Shown here one piece after another: positions 7,761-15,560 of a stretch of DNA of 64,000 bases. Numbering within the stretch: position 1 is the stretch's first letter; the number at the start of each line of letters is the position of its first letter. Origin of the DNA: Alphaproteobacteria bacterium (GTDB taxonomy: Bacteria > Pseudomonadota > Alphaproteobacteria > Micavibrionales > Micavibrionaceae); NCBI GenBank assembly GCA_002690045.1, contig NZDE01000012.1, positions 482,149-546,148 of the forward strand, in the 5' to 3' direction. A program made the translations under genes and the position numbers. The notes under the pieces were generated by a model. That model had not been told where the DNA came from, did not search any database, and saw nothing but the letters and a program-made list of their open reading frames with translations.

Positions 7761-9206
7761 ATGATTAAAAAGATAACCCTATCCTTAGCTCTTCTACTTA
7801 TATGCATACCCAATTTTGTTTATGCACAATCAGATGTGAACTCGCACGATATTGACGAATTAATTAAAACAATTGAAAGTGAAACTGCTCGTGAAGAGTT
7901 CTTAAGCAACTTAAGAGCATTACAAGAAACAGCCGCGGAAAAAAACACATCAGAAAATCAGATAGAGCCCGTTCTTGAATCTTTAGGTTTTGATGGCGCA
8001 GTTGATGGCTTTATTAATAAATACAAAGCATTTATTTCAGATAATAACTTGAATGCATCCAGTATAGGTAAAAGCGTGCTTTCTGGTATCGGGTTTATAT
8101 TATTTGGAATCTTGCTCTATATAACGCGCAGTTTTAGCCGCCGCATTAAAGTTAAACTAAAAAATCTCGCGGCACGTTTCTCATTACAGCATTCACGCTT
8201 TTTGACTTATAATCGTATCATTAGGTTTGTATGCTATGCGTTATTTTCCGCATTATTTATTTACAGTATTTTTGTCATTTGGAGCCTATCAGACTTTGGT
8301 TTTTTAAAGTCGGACTTAGCTTTATCCTTTATTCGCGGCGTTTTAAGCATAACGGTCATTGTTACCGTCGCGGTTCTTGTATGGGAGGTTATTAATGGCC
8401 TAATAGAATACAACCTACGTAAAGCCAGCAAAAACTCACGCACAAGATTAAAAACATTGCTGCCCATAATACGAAACATATCCTTTTTAGTTTATTTCAC
8501 CTTATTTACGTTAGTTTTCCTTTCAGAGCTTGGCATAAATATAATGCCCTTATTAGCGGGTGCTGGTATTTTTGGTGTCGCTATTGGCTTTGGCGCACAA
8601 AATATGGTTAAGGATTTTCTTACAGGATTCACAATCATACTAGAAGACCTACTCCAAGTCGGTGATGTGGTGCGCGTTGCTGGGCGCACAGGCTTTGTCG
8701 AGAAAGTTACGCTCCGTAAAATTCAACTACGTGATTTAGATGGCGCAGTTTACACCGTCCCTTTTAGCGAAATTGATGTTGTTGAAAATCTTACAAAAGA
8801 TTACAGTTTCTATTTAATGGATATTGGCATTTCATATAGGGAAGACACAGACGAAGTTGTCAAACATTTAGAGACCATTGACGAAGAAATGCGCAATGAT
8901 AAACATTATAAAAACTTGATTTTATCACCCATTGAAATTCTAGGTGTCGATAAATTTGCAGATAGTGCCGTAATCATAAAAGCACGCTTAAAAACACGCC
9001 CAATTAAGCAATGGGAAGTCGGTCGAGAGTTTAATCGCCGCATGAAAATACGGTTTGATGAGTACAATATTGAGATACCATTCCCACATCAAACCATCTA
9101 TTTTGGCGTTGATAAAGAAGGCAAAGCGCCGGCTGCCCCATTGAAACTTGAGAATGCAGAAGACATTCTTTTAGGCAAGAGCCAAAATTCGGAGAACACA
9201 AAATGA
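7761..9206 (+). CDS. MscS-family mechanosensitive channel with signal peptide
   Basis: A 481-residue protein. A signal peptide ends near residue 22 (FVYAQS), a helical periplasmic segment follows, and then several membrane helices (about 105-290). The pore-lining TM3 is recognisable: LLAGAGIFGVAIGFGAQNMV, followed by the beta domain (DFLTGFTIILED, GDVVRVAGRTGFVEKV) and the alpha/beta C-terminal domain. Such channels release solutes upon hypo-osmotic shock. The stop codon overlaps the start of the next gene by four bases (ATGA), so it is translationally coupled to the MgtC-like gene and opens an operon that runs to 12027. Confidence 0.93.
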   Translation: MIKKITLSLALLLICIPNFVYAQSDVNSHDIDELIKTIESETAREEFLSNLRALQETAAEKNTSENQIEPVLESLGFDGAVDGFINKYKAFISDNNLNASSIGKSVLSGIGFILFGILLYITRSFSRRIKVKLKNLAARFSLQHSRFLTYNRIIRFVCYALFSALFIYSIFVIWSLSDFGFLKSDLALSFIRGVLSITVIVTVAVLVWEVINGLIEYNLRKASKNSRTRLKTLLPIIRNISFLVYFTLFTLVFLSELGINIMPLLAGAGIFGVAIGFGAQNMVKDFLTGFTIILEDLLQVGDVVRVAGRTGFVEKVTLRKIQLRDLDGAVYTVPFSEIDVVENLTKDYSFYLMDIGISYREDTDEVVKHLETIDEEMRNDKHYKNLILSPIEILGVDKFADSAVIIKARLKTRPIKQWEVGREFNRRMKIRFDEYNIEIPFPHQTIYFGVDKEGKAPAAPLKLENAEDILLGKSQNSENTK

Positions 9207-9688
9207 TAGAGCCCTATTTAGAATTATCTACACTGTCCTACAGTGAACTTCTTATCCGCGTTATAATAGCCGCATTGTTTGGAATAATTCTTGGCTGGGA
9301 CAGAGAAAGTAAAAATAAACCCATAGATTTTAGGGCGTATATTATTGTTTGTATTACAACATGTTTAATATCCATACTCGCGCTTGAATTAGCGGCGCAA
9401 TATAATAGGTCTGATTTTTTAACTATGGATTTATCCCGCGTAATCGCCGGCACATTAACGGCTATTGGCTTTTTAGGGGCAGGCGCCATCATCACAAAAG
9501 ATAACGAAAAGGTCATTGGAACAGCCACAGGCGCAAGCGTATGGGCCGCTGGAGGGTTTGGACTGTCAATAGGTTTTGGTATATACCCTGTTGCGATAAT
9601 AGGTTTTATTGCTGTTGCCCTTACACTCATCGTCGGTGGTTGGTTCATGGAAAAGTCACTGAACAAGCCAGATAACAACGAAACATAA
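9203..9688 (+). CDS. MgtC/SapB-family membrane protein
   Basis: A 161-residue protein with four or five membrane helices. The family hallmarks are GWDRE near residue 30 (short cytoplasmic loop after the first helix), RVIAGTLTAIGFLGAGAII and TGASVWAAGGFGLSIG. It lacks the C-terminal cytosolic domain of MgtC proper, so it belongs to the short SapB-like class. Members act in envelope and magnesium or acid stress but the transported substrate, if any, is not settled. It overlaps the MscS gene by four bases. Confidence 0.93.
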   Translation: MIEPYLELSTLSYSELLIRVIIAALFGIILGWDRESKNKPIDFRAYIIVCITTCLISILALELAAQYNRSDFLTMDLSRVIAGTLTAIGFLGAGAIITKDNEKVIGTATGASVWAAGGFGLSIGFGIYPVAIIGFIAVALTLIVGGWFMEKSLNKPDNNET

Positions 9689-9694
9689 TTATCA

Positions 9695-9719
9695 GGAACC
9701 TCTTCGCGTTTAACGCGTT
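9695..9719 (+). promoter_or_regulatory. Possible internal EcfG-type promoter
   Basis: GGAAC (9695-9699), 16 bases, CGTT (9716-9719). The fit is exact, but the -10 element is only nine bases from the ATG at 9729 and lies in a small palindrome (CGCGTTTAACGCG). One chance match of this type is expected in a window this size, so this is uncertain. Confidence 0.3.
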
Positions 9720-9728
9720 TGCAATATT

Positions 9729-10652
9729 ATGACAGATAATGGTTATCATATATATATAAATGAAGATTCAGGTACTGCGCGTAAATTAGGGCGCAAAGCC
9801 ATTGAAGATGCTATTTCTAAAAGCGGCATAGACCTCACCCGCCTCTATATATTAAACGCTGAGGGAATAATCAAAGCCATAGATACTCTAGAGACAAATG
9901 ATCGTGTTCTCATTGGAGGCGGCGATGGGACTATTCGTAGTTGCGCCGAAAACCTTTATAAGAAAAATATAGCCTTTGGCATTCTTCCTTTCGGCACGAT
10001 GAACTTGCTTGCTCAAGATATAGGGTTACCTAACGATTTCAAGGAAGCTTTAGATTTATATGCTCAAAAAGACACCACTATTCATCCGGTTGATATAGGT
10101 ATAATCAACGGGAAGCTGTTTTTGTGCTGCGTGGGTTTAGGCGTAATGCCTGCCGCATCGAAACTAAGAGAGCAAAACCGAAAAACAACTAATAGCAGCG
10201 TTTTAGCTTATGCGCAGCTGGCCACACATATTTTTGAAGATTTCACGAAAGACATTAAATTCAAACTAAAAATCGACAATCATAAGCGCACCTTAAAATC
10301 ACCATCCGTAGTGATTTCGAATAATATTTATCACCCCAAAGATAAGTCTAACCACAATGTAAATTTTATCAGAACGGGCCTACAAGATGGCAAACTCGGG
10401 TTTTATTCGATTAAACCACGAAACTTTTTTGAAAAGATAGATCTTATAAAGCTTTTAAAAATAGGCAATTGGAAAAAAGCGCGCTCAATCCAAATGGATA
10501 AAGCTGAACATATTACGGTTAACCTAAAGAACAATAAGGTTCTTGTCTCAATTGATGGTGAAATTTTAAATATGCGACCGCCATTAACGTTATCTGTAGA
10601 GCCCAAAGCCTTAAATTTGATTGTTCCTGCACATGAAAAGGAACAAGCCTGA
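9729..10652 (+). CDS. Diacylglycerol/sphingosine kinase-family lipid kinase
   Basis: A 307-residue protein of the DAGK catalytic superfamily (YegS-like). The nucleotide-binding signature is clear: VLIGGGDGTIR near residue 60 and FGILPFGTMNLLA near residue 85. The C-terminal beta-rich domain ends with VSIDGEILNMRPPL, the usual GE..... motif. It probably phosphorylates a lipid at the inner membrane; the acceptor cannot be told. Its stop overlaps the next start by one base (TGATG), linking it to the ExoD gene. Confidence 0.9.
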   Translation: MTDNGYHIYINEDSGTARKLGRKAIEDAISKSGIDLTRLYILNAEGIIKAIDTLETNDRVLIGGGDGTIRSCAENLYKKNIAFGILPFGTMNLLAQDIGLPNDFKEALDLYAQKDTTIHPVDIGIINGKLFLCCVGLGVMPAASKLREQNRKTTNSSVLAYAQLATHIFEDFTKDIKFKLKIDNHKRTLKSPSVVISNNIYHPKDKSNHNVNFIRTGLQDGKLGFYSIKPRNFFEKIDLIKLLKIGNWKKARSIQMDKAEHITVNLKNNKVLVSIDGEILNMRPPLTLSVEPKALNLIVPAHEKEQA

Positions 10653-11242
10653 TGATTAAGACCCGTGATTTAACAAATTTGATAGATTATATGTGTGAAA
10701 ATACGCAGAGCAACAAAATTGATTTTAATACACTTTTAGACTCATTAGATGCGCGTGGTTTTGGCCCTTTATTAATAGGCCCCTCACTCATAACTATTTT
10801 ACCTAGCGGTGCCATTCCTGGTGTACCTGCGATATGCGCGCTCTTCATATTCCTTATGTGTGTGCAAATATTATTTGGGCGTAAGCATCCTTGGGTTCCC
10901 GAAAAAATTAAGACTTTTTCTTTCGAGCGCAAAACTTTTGTGAAATATGCGACACGCATAAAGCCATATACTGAATTTATAGATAGGTTCATATACCCAC
11001 GAATGACATTTCTTGTACGCGGCCATTCAAAATATTTAGTCGCCTTATTAAGCTGCTTTCTGGCTATATCAATAATTATATTGGGGTTTATTCCTTTTGC
11101 GGCCATTATACCGGCTATGGGGGTCTTTTTACTAGGTTTAAGTTTAATGGCACGTGATGGGGCGCTATTCTTAATTTCACTTTTCTTTGTTGGGGTCAGT
11201 TTAACTTTATTACCCTATGGACTATCTAAACTTATAGGATAA
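10652..11242 (+). CDS. ExoD-family membrane protein
   Basis: A 196-residue protein matching ExoD. It has a soluble N-terminal helical part, then GFGPLLIGPSLITILPSGAI and PGVPAICALFIFLMCVQILF with the following charged WVPEKIKT segment, and a C-terminal hydrophobic half with three or four helices. ExoD proteins were first linked to exopolysaccharide production and alkaline tolerance in rhizobia; their biochemical action is unknown. Overlap with the lipid kinase gene and an eight-base gap to the phosphoesterase gene place it inside the envelope operon. Confidence 0.9.
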   Translation: MIKTRDLTNLIDYMCENTQSNKIDFNTLLDSLDARGFGPLLIGPSLITILPSGAIPGVPAICALFIFLMCVQILFGRKHPWVPEKIKTFSFERKTFVKYATRIKPYTEFIDRFIYPRMTFLVRGHSKYLVALLSCFLAISIIILGFIPFAAIIPAMGVFLLGLSLMARDGALFLISLFFVGVSLTLLPYGLSKLIG

Positions 11243-11250
11243 AAACAGAC

Positions 11251-12027
11251 ATGACACGTATAATACATCTATCAGACCTACATTTTGGGACAGAAGATTC
11301 GCAAACGATCTTTTTTCTACAAAACAAGATTATGGATCTCAATCCAAACTTGATTATTATCAGCGGTGACTTTACGCAAAGCGCGTCACATGGAGAGTTC
11401 ACAACGGCACAAAACTTTCTCACCAGTTTACCGGCACCGTATTTATGCGTAGCTGGTAACCATGATATTCCTGCGCATAACTTAATCGAACGTTTTTTAT
11501 CACCATATAGGCGCTATAAAAAATATATATCTTCACAATTAGAACCGCAGCTTCGGTATGACCATATTGAAATTATTGGCTTAAATACAGCGCGCCGCGC
11601 CCTTCCCCATTGGAACTGGGCCAATGGAGCGATTAATGAAAAACAGCTAGAGAAAATCGTCAACGACCCATTATCCAAAGGCGTAAAGCGCCGTCTATGC
11701 GTTCTACACCATCCCGTTCATAAGGCTGAAGGTTCACCGCTTAAAGTCAAAGTTTTTGGCGGTAAAAAGGCGCTTAAGGCATTTGAACATAGCAATGTTG
11801 ATCTGGTTCTAACGGGGCATGTTCACCACGCCTCTATAGAAACATTTGAAAAGAAAAATGGGCGCCGCCTTATTTTCGTATCTGCATCCACGACGCTTTC
11901 TTCACGAACCAGATCACAAGGCAATGGATTCAATGTTATTGATATTGATGATAGCGCAATAAATATAGAGTTTTATCAACTAGCCAGCGACGGATTCCAA
12001 AAAACAGAAGAACATCATTTTGCTTAG
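11251..12027 (+). CDS. Calcineurin-like metallophosphoesterase
   Basis: A 258-residue protein with the five metal-binding blocks of the calcineurin superfamily in order: HLSDLHFG (residues 6-13), ISGDFT, VAGNHDIP, LHHPVH and LTGHVHH. It resembles the cyclic-nucleotide phosphodiesterase/Icc branch, but the substrate cannot be inferred. No signal peptide is seen, so it is probably cytoplasmic. It ends the operon that begins with the MscS gene. Confidence 0.92.
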   Translation: MTRIIHLSDLHFGTEDSQTIFFLQNKIMDLNPNLIIISGDFTQSASHGEFTTAQNFLTSLPAPYLCVAGNHDIPAHNLIERFLSPYRRYKKYISSQLEPQLRYDHIEIIGLNTARRALPHWNWANGAINEKQLEKIVNDPLSKGVKRRLCVLHHPVHKAEGSPLKVKVFGGKKALKAFEHSNVDLVLTGHVHHASIETFEKKNGRRLIFVSASTTLSSRTRSQGNGFNVIDIDDSAINIEFYQLASDGFQKTEEHHFA

Positions 12028-12033
12028 TATCTT

Positions 12034-12059
12034 GGAACTTTTATGCTTCTGATTTGTTT
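12034..12059 (+). promoter_or_regulatory. EcfG-type stress promoter
   Basis: GGAAC (12034-12038), a 17-base spacer, then GTT (12056-12058). It stands 39 bases before the start of the DUF883 gene. The sequence from GGAAC to the ribosome site is strikingly similar to that at 15561 (GGAACTTT.ATGCT.CTGATT). It fits the alphaproteobacterial general-stress consensus except for T in place of the C of CGTT. Confidence 0.65.
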
Positions 12060-12097
12060 GAAAAATAAATTCAAACAGAAAGGATGTAAACAAGAAT

Positions 12098-12382
12098 ATG
12101 CCCAAAGCAAAAAACCCATATCCAGAAATAAATGACATTAGAGAAGATCTTGATTCTTTGAAAAGCAACGTTGTTGAACTTACCAAACATATTAAAAGTG
12201 ATGGTCATCAACAAACTGAAGAGCTCAAAAATGCCGCATTATCACGTCTGATCACATTGAAATCTTCAGGTGAAAAACGCGTCAAAGATTTGGAAGCTCA
12301 TGTTAAACAAAAACCAGCTAAATCCGTGGCCATCGCCTTTGCAGCAGGCTTGGCGACAAGCTTACTCCTCAGTCGGAGATAA
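12098..12382 (+). CDS. DUF883 (ElaB/YqjD-like) membrane-anchored protein
   Basis: A 94-residue protein with a long amphipathic, coiled-coil-like helix (about residues 12-70) and a single C-terminal hydrophobic helix beginning PAKSVAIAFAAGLATSLLL and ending SRR. This is the layout of ElaB/YqjD/DUF883, small stationary-phase proteins anchored in the inner membrane by the C-terminus, some of which bind ribosomes. AGAAAGGATG gives a good ribosome site. It is followed after three bases by a holin-like gene, the YqjD-YqjE arrangement. Confidence 0.85.
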   Translation: MPKAKNPYPEINDIREDLDSLKSNVVELTKHIKSDGHQQTEELKNAALSRLITLKSSGEKRVKDLEAHVKQKPAKSVAIAFAAGLATSLLLSRR

Positions 12383-12385
12383 GCT

Positions 12386-12820
12386 ATGAACGGTTATTTA
12401 AAGCTAGCAGAACAGTTTTTAATCAGCCGCGTTATTAGTAGTGACTTCCCCGTCACGAACAAAACAAAAGCTAGACTGGGCCTAGGTGCCCTTTCTGGCT
12501 TGCTTATTTTTCTTGGGCTAATTTTCCTAGCTACTGCTTATTATATATGGCTTATGGATGAGTTTACCCCAGAAGTTGCCATGACTATACTTGGTCTAAG
12601 TTTAACGTTTTTAGGCGCTATGAGTGCTTTCTTTGCACAGATGCTCATGAAACATAAAAATAAACGCCGCAAACAATTTGAGAGACAAATAGAGCACGCG
12701 CTTATTGAAACATTAGACCTGATTAACGGCGAGGTCGAAAAACCAATCCGCGACAACCCAAAAACCGCAATAGCTCTTGCCGCTCTGATAGGTGGAATTA
12801 TTGGTCATAGAGGTTTCTAA
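12386..12820 (+). CDS. YqjE/holin-like (DUF1469-type) membrane protein
   Basis: A 144-residue protein with two adjacent membrane helices (about residues 33-55 and 62-85), a basic cytoplasmic segment (KHKNKRRKQFE) and a short C-terminal hydrophobic stretch (ALAALIGGIIG). The order after a DUF883 gene and the topology match the YqjE group, often annotated as phage-holin-like although it is a host stress gene. No lytic or phage genes are near. A terminator follows at 12849. Confidence 0.75.
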   Translation: MNGYLKLAEQFLISRVISSDFPVTNKTKARLGLGALSGLLIFLGLIFLATAYYIWLMDEFTPEVAMTILGLSLTFLGAMSAFFAQMLMKHKNKRRKQFERQIEHALIETLDLINGEVEKPIRDNPKTAIALAALIGGIIGHRGF

Positions 12821-12848
12821 CCAACATAAATAATCATATATTTATTAT

Positions 12849-12876
12849 GGCTTTGCTGAACCGCAGAGCCTTTTTT
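12849..12876 (+). terminator. Rho-independent terminator
   Basis: GGCTTTGC (12849-12856) pairs with GCAGAGCC (12863-12870) with one G-T pair, and TTTTTT follows. It ends the DUF883-holin unit. Confidence 0.8.
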
Positions 12877-13121
12877 CATGTGTCAGCTTCCTTTTTAAAT
12901 TACTCCTAAACAATTTACCCTATTCTAAATAATTAGATTATTTACAACGGTTCCCTTTCAGCGGCTATGAGCTCTAGCCATACGCTCAAACAAAAATTGA
13001 TCTTGCCCTTGATAAGCCCAAGCCCAGGACTTCACTAAGAGAGCGCGCGCTGCGCTTTACTGGAAATCGCCGGCTGAGGCACTGGTATTATTCAAGTTAC
13101 ATCGTTACATAGCGCCTATAT

Positions 13122-13247
13122 TCGAGCATGACAGCTTCAGAAACGCCGCTAGAAGACTTAGCGCGGCTAATCAAGAAGTTTATGTATCATTACAATACAA
13201 AAAGATATCATGAATATTTGAACAACTTAGCACTAGAAGATATCTAG
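13122..13247 (+). pseudogene. Degenerate transposase C-terminus
   Basis: An open stretch ending at a TAG at 13245 encodes LIKKFMYHYNTKRYHEYLNN. The pattern F..YYN..RYHE.LNNL.P.D is the C-terminal signature of IS3/IS481-type integrase-fold transposases. No intact upstream catalytic part can be read, so this is a relic. It lies in the 500-bp gap between 12821 and 13334. The earlier part of the gap (12877-13121) shows nothing I can name. Confidence 0.5.
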
Positions 13248-13254
13248 CTTAGGC

Positions 13255-13332
13255 GTGGATAGCATCGCCGCCCAAACTAACAGCCTAAAGACTGCAGTTG
13301 ACAAGTTCTTAAACGAGGTAAGACAAACATAA
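13255..13332 (+). pseudogene. Possible 3' relic of a chemoreceptor gene
   Basis: From a GTG at 13255 to a TAA at 13330 the frame reads VDSIAAQTNSLKTAVDKFLN followed by EVRQT. The IAAQTN motif and the heptad-like ending L..AV..F resemble the tail of methyl-accepting chemotaxis proteins. The segment is only 25 codons long, with no intact upstream gene, so the call is weak. Confidence 0.3.
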
Positions 13333-13334
13333 GC

Positions 13335-13541
13335 CTATCGTGACACAGGCCTTAAGCCTTCTTGAGATGGGCTTTTATAAAAAGGACTATCAGGGTTTAT
13401 ATATTCAACAGGGCTATATTTCTTAGACTTATATTTAACATCTAGCTCTTGTGCAGCACCTGTACTTAAAGCCAGCTTAGTGAATGCAAACGTAGCGCCT
13501 AGAACAAGAACTAAAATACTTATTTTAACCATGAAATGCAT
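13335..13541 (-). CDS. Small exported or membrane-anchored hypothetical protein
   Basis: A 68-residue protein with one N-terminal hydrophobic helix (about residues 5-25) that may be a signal anchor, followed by a short hydrophilic tail rich in Lys, Ser and Pro (VKYKSKKYSPVEYINPDSPF). AAGG lies about seven bases before the ATG at 13541; an in-frame ATG at 13532 is an alternative. A GGAAC-N17-CGTT match on the same strand precedes it, as for other stress genes here. Family not recognised. Confidence 0.55.
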   Translation of the reverse strand: MHFMVKISILVLVLGATFAFTKLALSTGAAQELDVKYKSKKYSPVEYINPDSPFYKSPSQEGLRPVSR

Positions 13542-13570
13542 TATGTACCTTTTTTATCTGTGATAAAACT

Positions 13571-13600
13571 AAAGCCGTACGTTTTCCAACGTACGGCTTT
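13571..13600. terminator. Bidirectional terminator hairpin
   Basis: AAAGCCGTACGTT (13571-13583), loop TTCC, then AACGTACGGCTTT (13588-13600): a perfect 13-base stem. It lies just beyond the CsbD gene on the minus strand, followed there by AGTTTTATC. The loop side coincides with the CGTT of a possible stress promoter read in the same direction. Confidence 0.8.
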
Positions 13601-13613
13601 ATCATTAAGTTCC
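13588..13613 (-). promoter_or_regulatory. Possible EcfG-type promoter overlapping a terminator
   Basis: On the minus strand GGAAC (13613-13609), 17 bases, CGTT (13591-13588), about 46 bases upstream of the small gene starting at 13541. It fits the consensus but lies inside the hairpin that should terminate the upstream transcript. Confidence 0.4.
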
Positions 13614-13625
13614 TTATTAAAGGAA

Positions 13626-13829
13626 TTACGCAGCTAAGGATTTCTGCCACTCATCTATTTCCTTTTCCGCTTCTTCACGGGTATGGCCATAGTTTTCTTG
13701 AATTAAGCCAAGCAGCTTTTCACGATCACCGTCTAACTGGTCTAGATCATCATTTGTGAGTTTACCCCACTTTTTCTTCGCTTCACCTTTAAACTGTTTC
13801 CAGTTTCCTTCTAGGATGTCCTTATTCAT
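13626..13829 (-). CDS. CsbD-family stress protein
   Basis: A 67-residue hydrophilic protein with the complete CsbD signature: MNKDILEGNWKQFKGEAKKK, WGKLTNDDLDQLDG, and a glycine-poor helical end with EEAEKEIDEW. CsbD-like proteins are small, abundant general-stress proteins of unknown biochemistry. The gene lies 11 bases after the OB-fold gene, and so is probably the third gene of the leftward unit beginning at 15431. Good ribosome site (GGAGAT) before the ATG. Confidence 0.93.
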   Translation of the reverse strand: MNKDILEGNWKQFKGEAKKKWGKLTNDDLDQLDGDREKLLGLIQENYGHTREEAEKEIDEWQKSLAA

Positions 13830-13840
13830 AACATATCTCC

Positions 13841-14488
13841 TTATTTTGTAAGTGTGTGCTGTGACAGTTCAATTAAGCCTTGTGCAATAATTTCATTGTC
13901 TTGAAACAATTTAGTATCGATGCTTCCTGTCACCCAGATGCGGTCGCCAGTTTCAATCTTTTGGAAACCTTCATCGTCAAATGGGTCATAATCTAACGCA
14001 CTTGTATCAATGGTCATTTCACCTGTTTTGGTTTTAAGGGTTACATCACGATCATCTATTTTAACGACCTTACCTGATACGGTTGCCTGCAAGGCATCTG
14101 TCGAATAATAATACGTGTAATATACTGGCTCGCTGTGCTCAGAATAATAATAAACATAGCTATCATTGAGTTGAACTGAGTAAGCTTCAATTTCTCGCCC
14201 CTCAAAAAGATCATCATCAATAATGCCTTTTACAGTTACAGACTCACCTTTATCTAAATATTTTGTTTCTTTGCCGGTCCAGCCAAAGCGGTCCAGTTCT
14301 ACCGTAATTGTATTTGGCCCGTAATCTAAGTCAAACTCATCACTACGTACGTCAGTAACTTTACCAGTGACAATAACCTGAGCTTGATCCTCTAATTTTC
14401 CTAGCTTAGCCGTATCTTCTGCAGCCAAAGCCGACGCACTTGTCGATAAAACAAAGCTAGCTACGCTTAATGCAAGTAATTTCTTCAT
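13841..14488 (-). CDS. Exported protein with two OB-fold-like repeats
   Basis: The start was set at 14488 (MKKLLALSVASF), behind GGAGTT; this yields a clean signal peptide cleaved after ALA near residue 24. The mature protein, 215 residues in total, contains two related modules. The first has VIVTGKVTDVRSDEFDLDYG and VTVKGIIDDDLFEGREI; the second has ATVSGKVVKIDDRDVTLKT and IWVTGSIDTKLFQDNEI. This GKV...D...L and V.G.ID..LF....I pattern is that of periplasmic OB-fold (BOF-like) proteins. A Tyr-rich linker joins the modules (YVYYYSEHSEPVYYTYYYS). Function unknown. Confidence 0.75.
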   Translation of the reverse strand: MKKLLALSVASFVLSTSASALAAEDTAKLGKLEDQAQVIVTGKVTDVRSDEFDLDYGPNTITVELDRFGWTGKETKYLDKGESVTVKGIIDDDLFEGREIEAYSVQLNDSYVYYYSEHSEPVYYTYYYSTDALQATVSGKVVKIDDRDVTLKTKTGEMTIDTSALDYDPFDDEGFQKIETGDRIWVTGSIDTKLFQDNEIIAQGLIELSQHTLTK

Positions 14489-14517
14489 ATCTAAAACTCC
14501 TTTTTCTGATAGGCTCC

Positions 14518-14548
14518 GCGCCGCCACGATGGGGGAGGGGGCGGCGCG
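14518..14548 (-). other. Intercistronic GC-rich hairpin
   Basis: CGCGCCGCC (14518-14526) and GGCGGCGCG (14540-14548) form a perfect nine-base stem between the PRC-barrel and OB-fold genes. No T run follows on the minus strand, so it is more likely an mRNA processing, stability or attenuating structure than a full terminator. Confidence 0.6.
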
Positions 14549-14570
14549 AAAACTGATGATCATTTAATAA

Positions 14571-15431
14571 TTAGTTAGATGCTTTAGTGTGCATACGGAA
14601 CTGTGCTGTTTCAGCAGCGCTTAGCTGAAATTCCACTTCGCCTTGCGTTTCATTAAGCTCAGCTTCTTTAAATGGCAGCGCTAACTTGTTACCGCCCATA
14701 CCAAGAAACTCATTATATGAGATGATAAGTTGGTCAGCTGCACCATCGCGCATCAACACATTTTCAACATCAGCGAGTTTATCACCTGTTGCTGACACAA
14801 GCTCCGCGTCTAACATCTTCGCAAGACTATATCCGTTATTTGGAATAACGCGTGTTGCTTTGGATGTATTATTGTCGTCATAGCTAAAGCTAGCAGCCTG
14901 ATCTATTGTTGTTTCAGTGATTGATGCCACGACATCACCATCAGCTTGACGTGTCATAATCAAATCATAATCAAACGCAACAAGCTTACCTAAGCCAGTG
15001 AAGTCACCATCACCAAGAATAACCATTGTTGCATGACCATTTTGGTCAACAATTATATCACGGACCTTGGCAACGCGGTCACCATTTGTGTTATAAACCG
15101 TGCGGCCAATAATGCCCTGTGCTGTCATACGCTCAGACACAGTGATCTCTTCAAGCTCTGCTGTTGTATCATCATCAACAAACGCTTGTTTTGCATCTTT
15201 GTATGTTTCTTCAACAGAATCTGAAACTTTCTCTGCAGCATTAGAGACATCTTCTTTTGTCTGCTTCCATGCGTTTTTAACATCTTTTTTCACGCTGCCC
15301 GTCGATTCATTAGCCGAAATGTTTGCTTCCGACACGACGTTAGCTTCTGTACGATTTTGTGTTTCAGCTAGGCCTGGCGTAGAAATAGCTACGGCAAGGG
15401 CCGATACCGCTGTAAGTAATGTCTTATTCAT
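14571..15431 (-). CDS. Exported PRC-barrel domain protein
   Basis: The start was set at 15431 (MNKTLLTAVSALAVA), with a signal peptide ending GLAET and an AAGGAT ribosome site; the total is 286 residues. A helical, charged region with amphipathic repeats (about residues 40-90, NAWKQTKEDVSNAAEKVSDS) precedes two PRC-barrel modules. The first is at about 110-180 (IGRTVYNTNGDRVAKVRDII), the second at about 205-270 (LVSATGDKLADVENVLM). It is the first gene of a leftward unit with the OB-fold and CsbD genes and is headed by a consensus EcfG-type promoter. Confidence 0.82.
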   Translation of the reverse strand: MNKTLLTAVSALAVAISTPGLAETQNRTEANVVSEANISANESTGSVKKDVKNAWKQTKEDVSNAAEKVSDSVEETYKDAKQAFVDDDTTAELEEITVSERMTAQGIIGRTVYNTNGDRVAKVRDIIVDQNGHATMVILGDGDFTGLGKLVAFDYDLIMTRQADGDVVASITETTIDQAASFSYDDNNTSKATRVIPNNGYSLAKMLDAELVSATGDKLADVENVLMRDGAADQLIISYNEFLGMGGNKLALPFKEAELNETQGEVEFQLSAAETAQFRMHTKASN

Positions 15432-15464
15432 TGGTTTATCCTTTCGTTTCTGTTTCACCAGGAC

Positions 15465-15490
15465 TAACGTCCAATGCGCCAAGGAGTTCC
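15465..15490 (-). promoter_or_regulatory. EcfG-type stress promoter
   Basis: On the minus strand GGAAC (15490-15486), then CGTT (15469-15466) after 16 bases, a full match to the alphaproteobacterial general-stress consensus, 34 bases upstream of the PRC-barrel start at 15431. Confidence 0.75.
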
Positions 15491-15560
15491 CAAAAAAATC
15501 AGATATACTGCAAAGCTTTTATTTATATATATAAGTGAAGAATATTCTGAACAAAAAATT

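Noticed and set aside
9695..9719. Treating the GGAAC-N16-CGTT match before the lipid kinase as a sure stress promoter
   Set aside because: The -10 half is nine bases from the ATG inside an operon with coupled genes, and about one random match is expected in this length; kept only as a weak candidate.
12386..12820. Phage holin as a sign of a prophage
   Set aside because: The gene pairs with DUF883 as in YqjD-YqjE, has a stress promoter, and no other phage gene is near.
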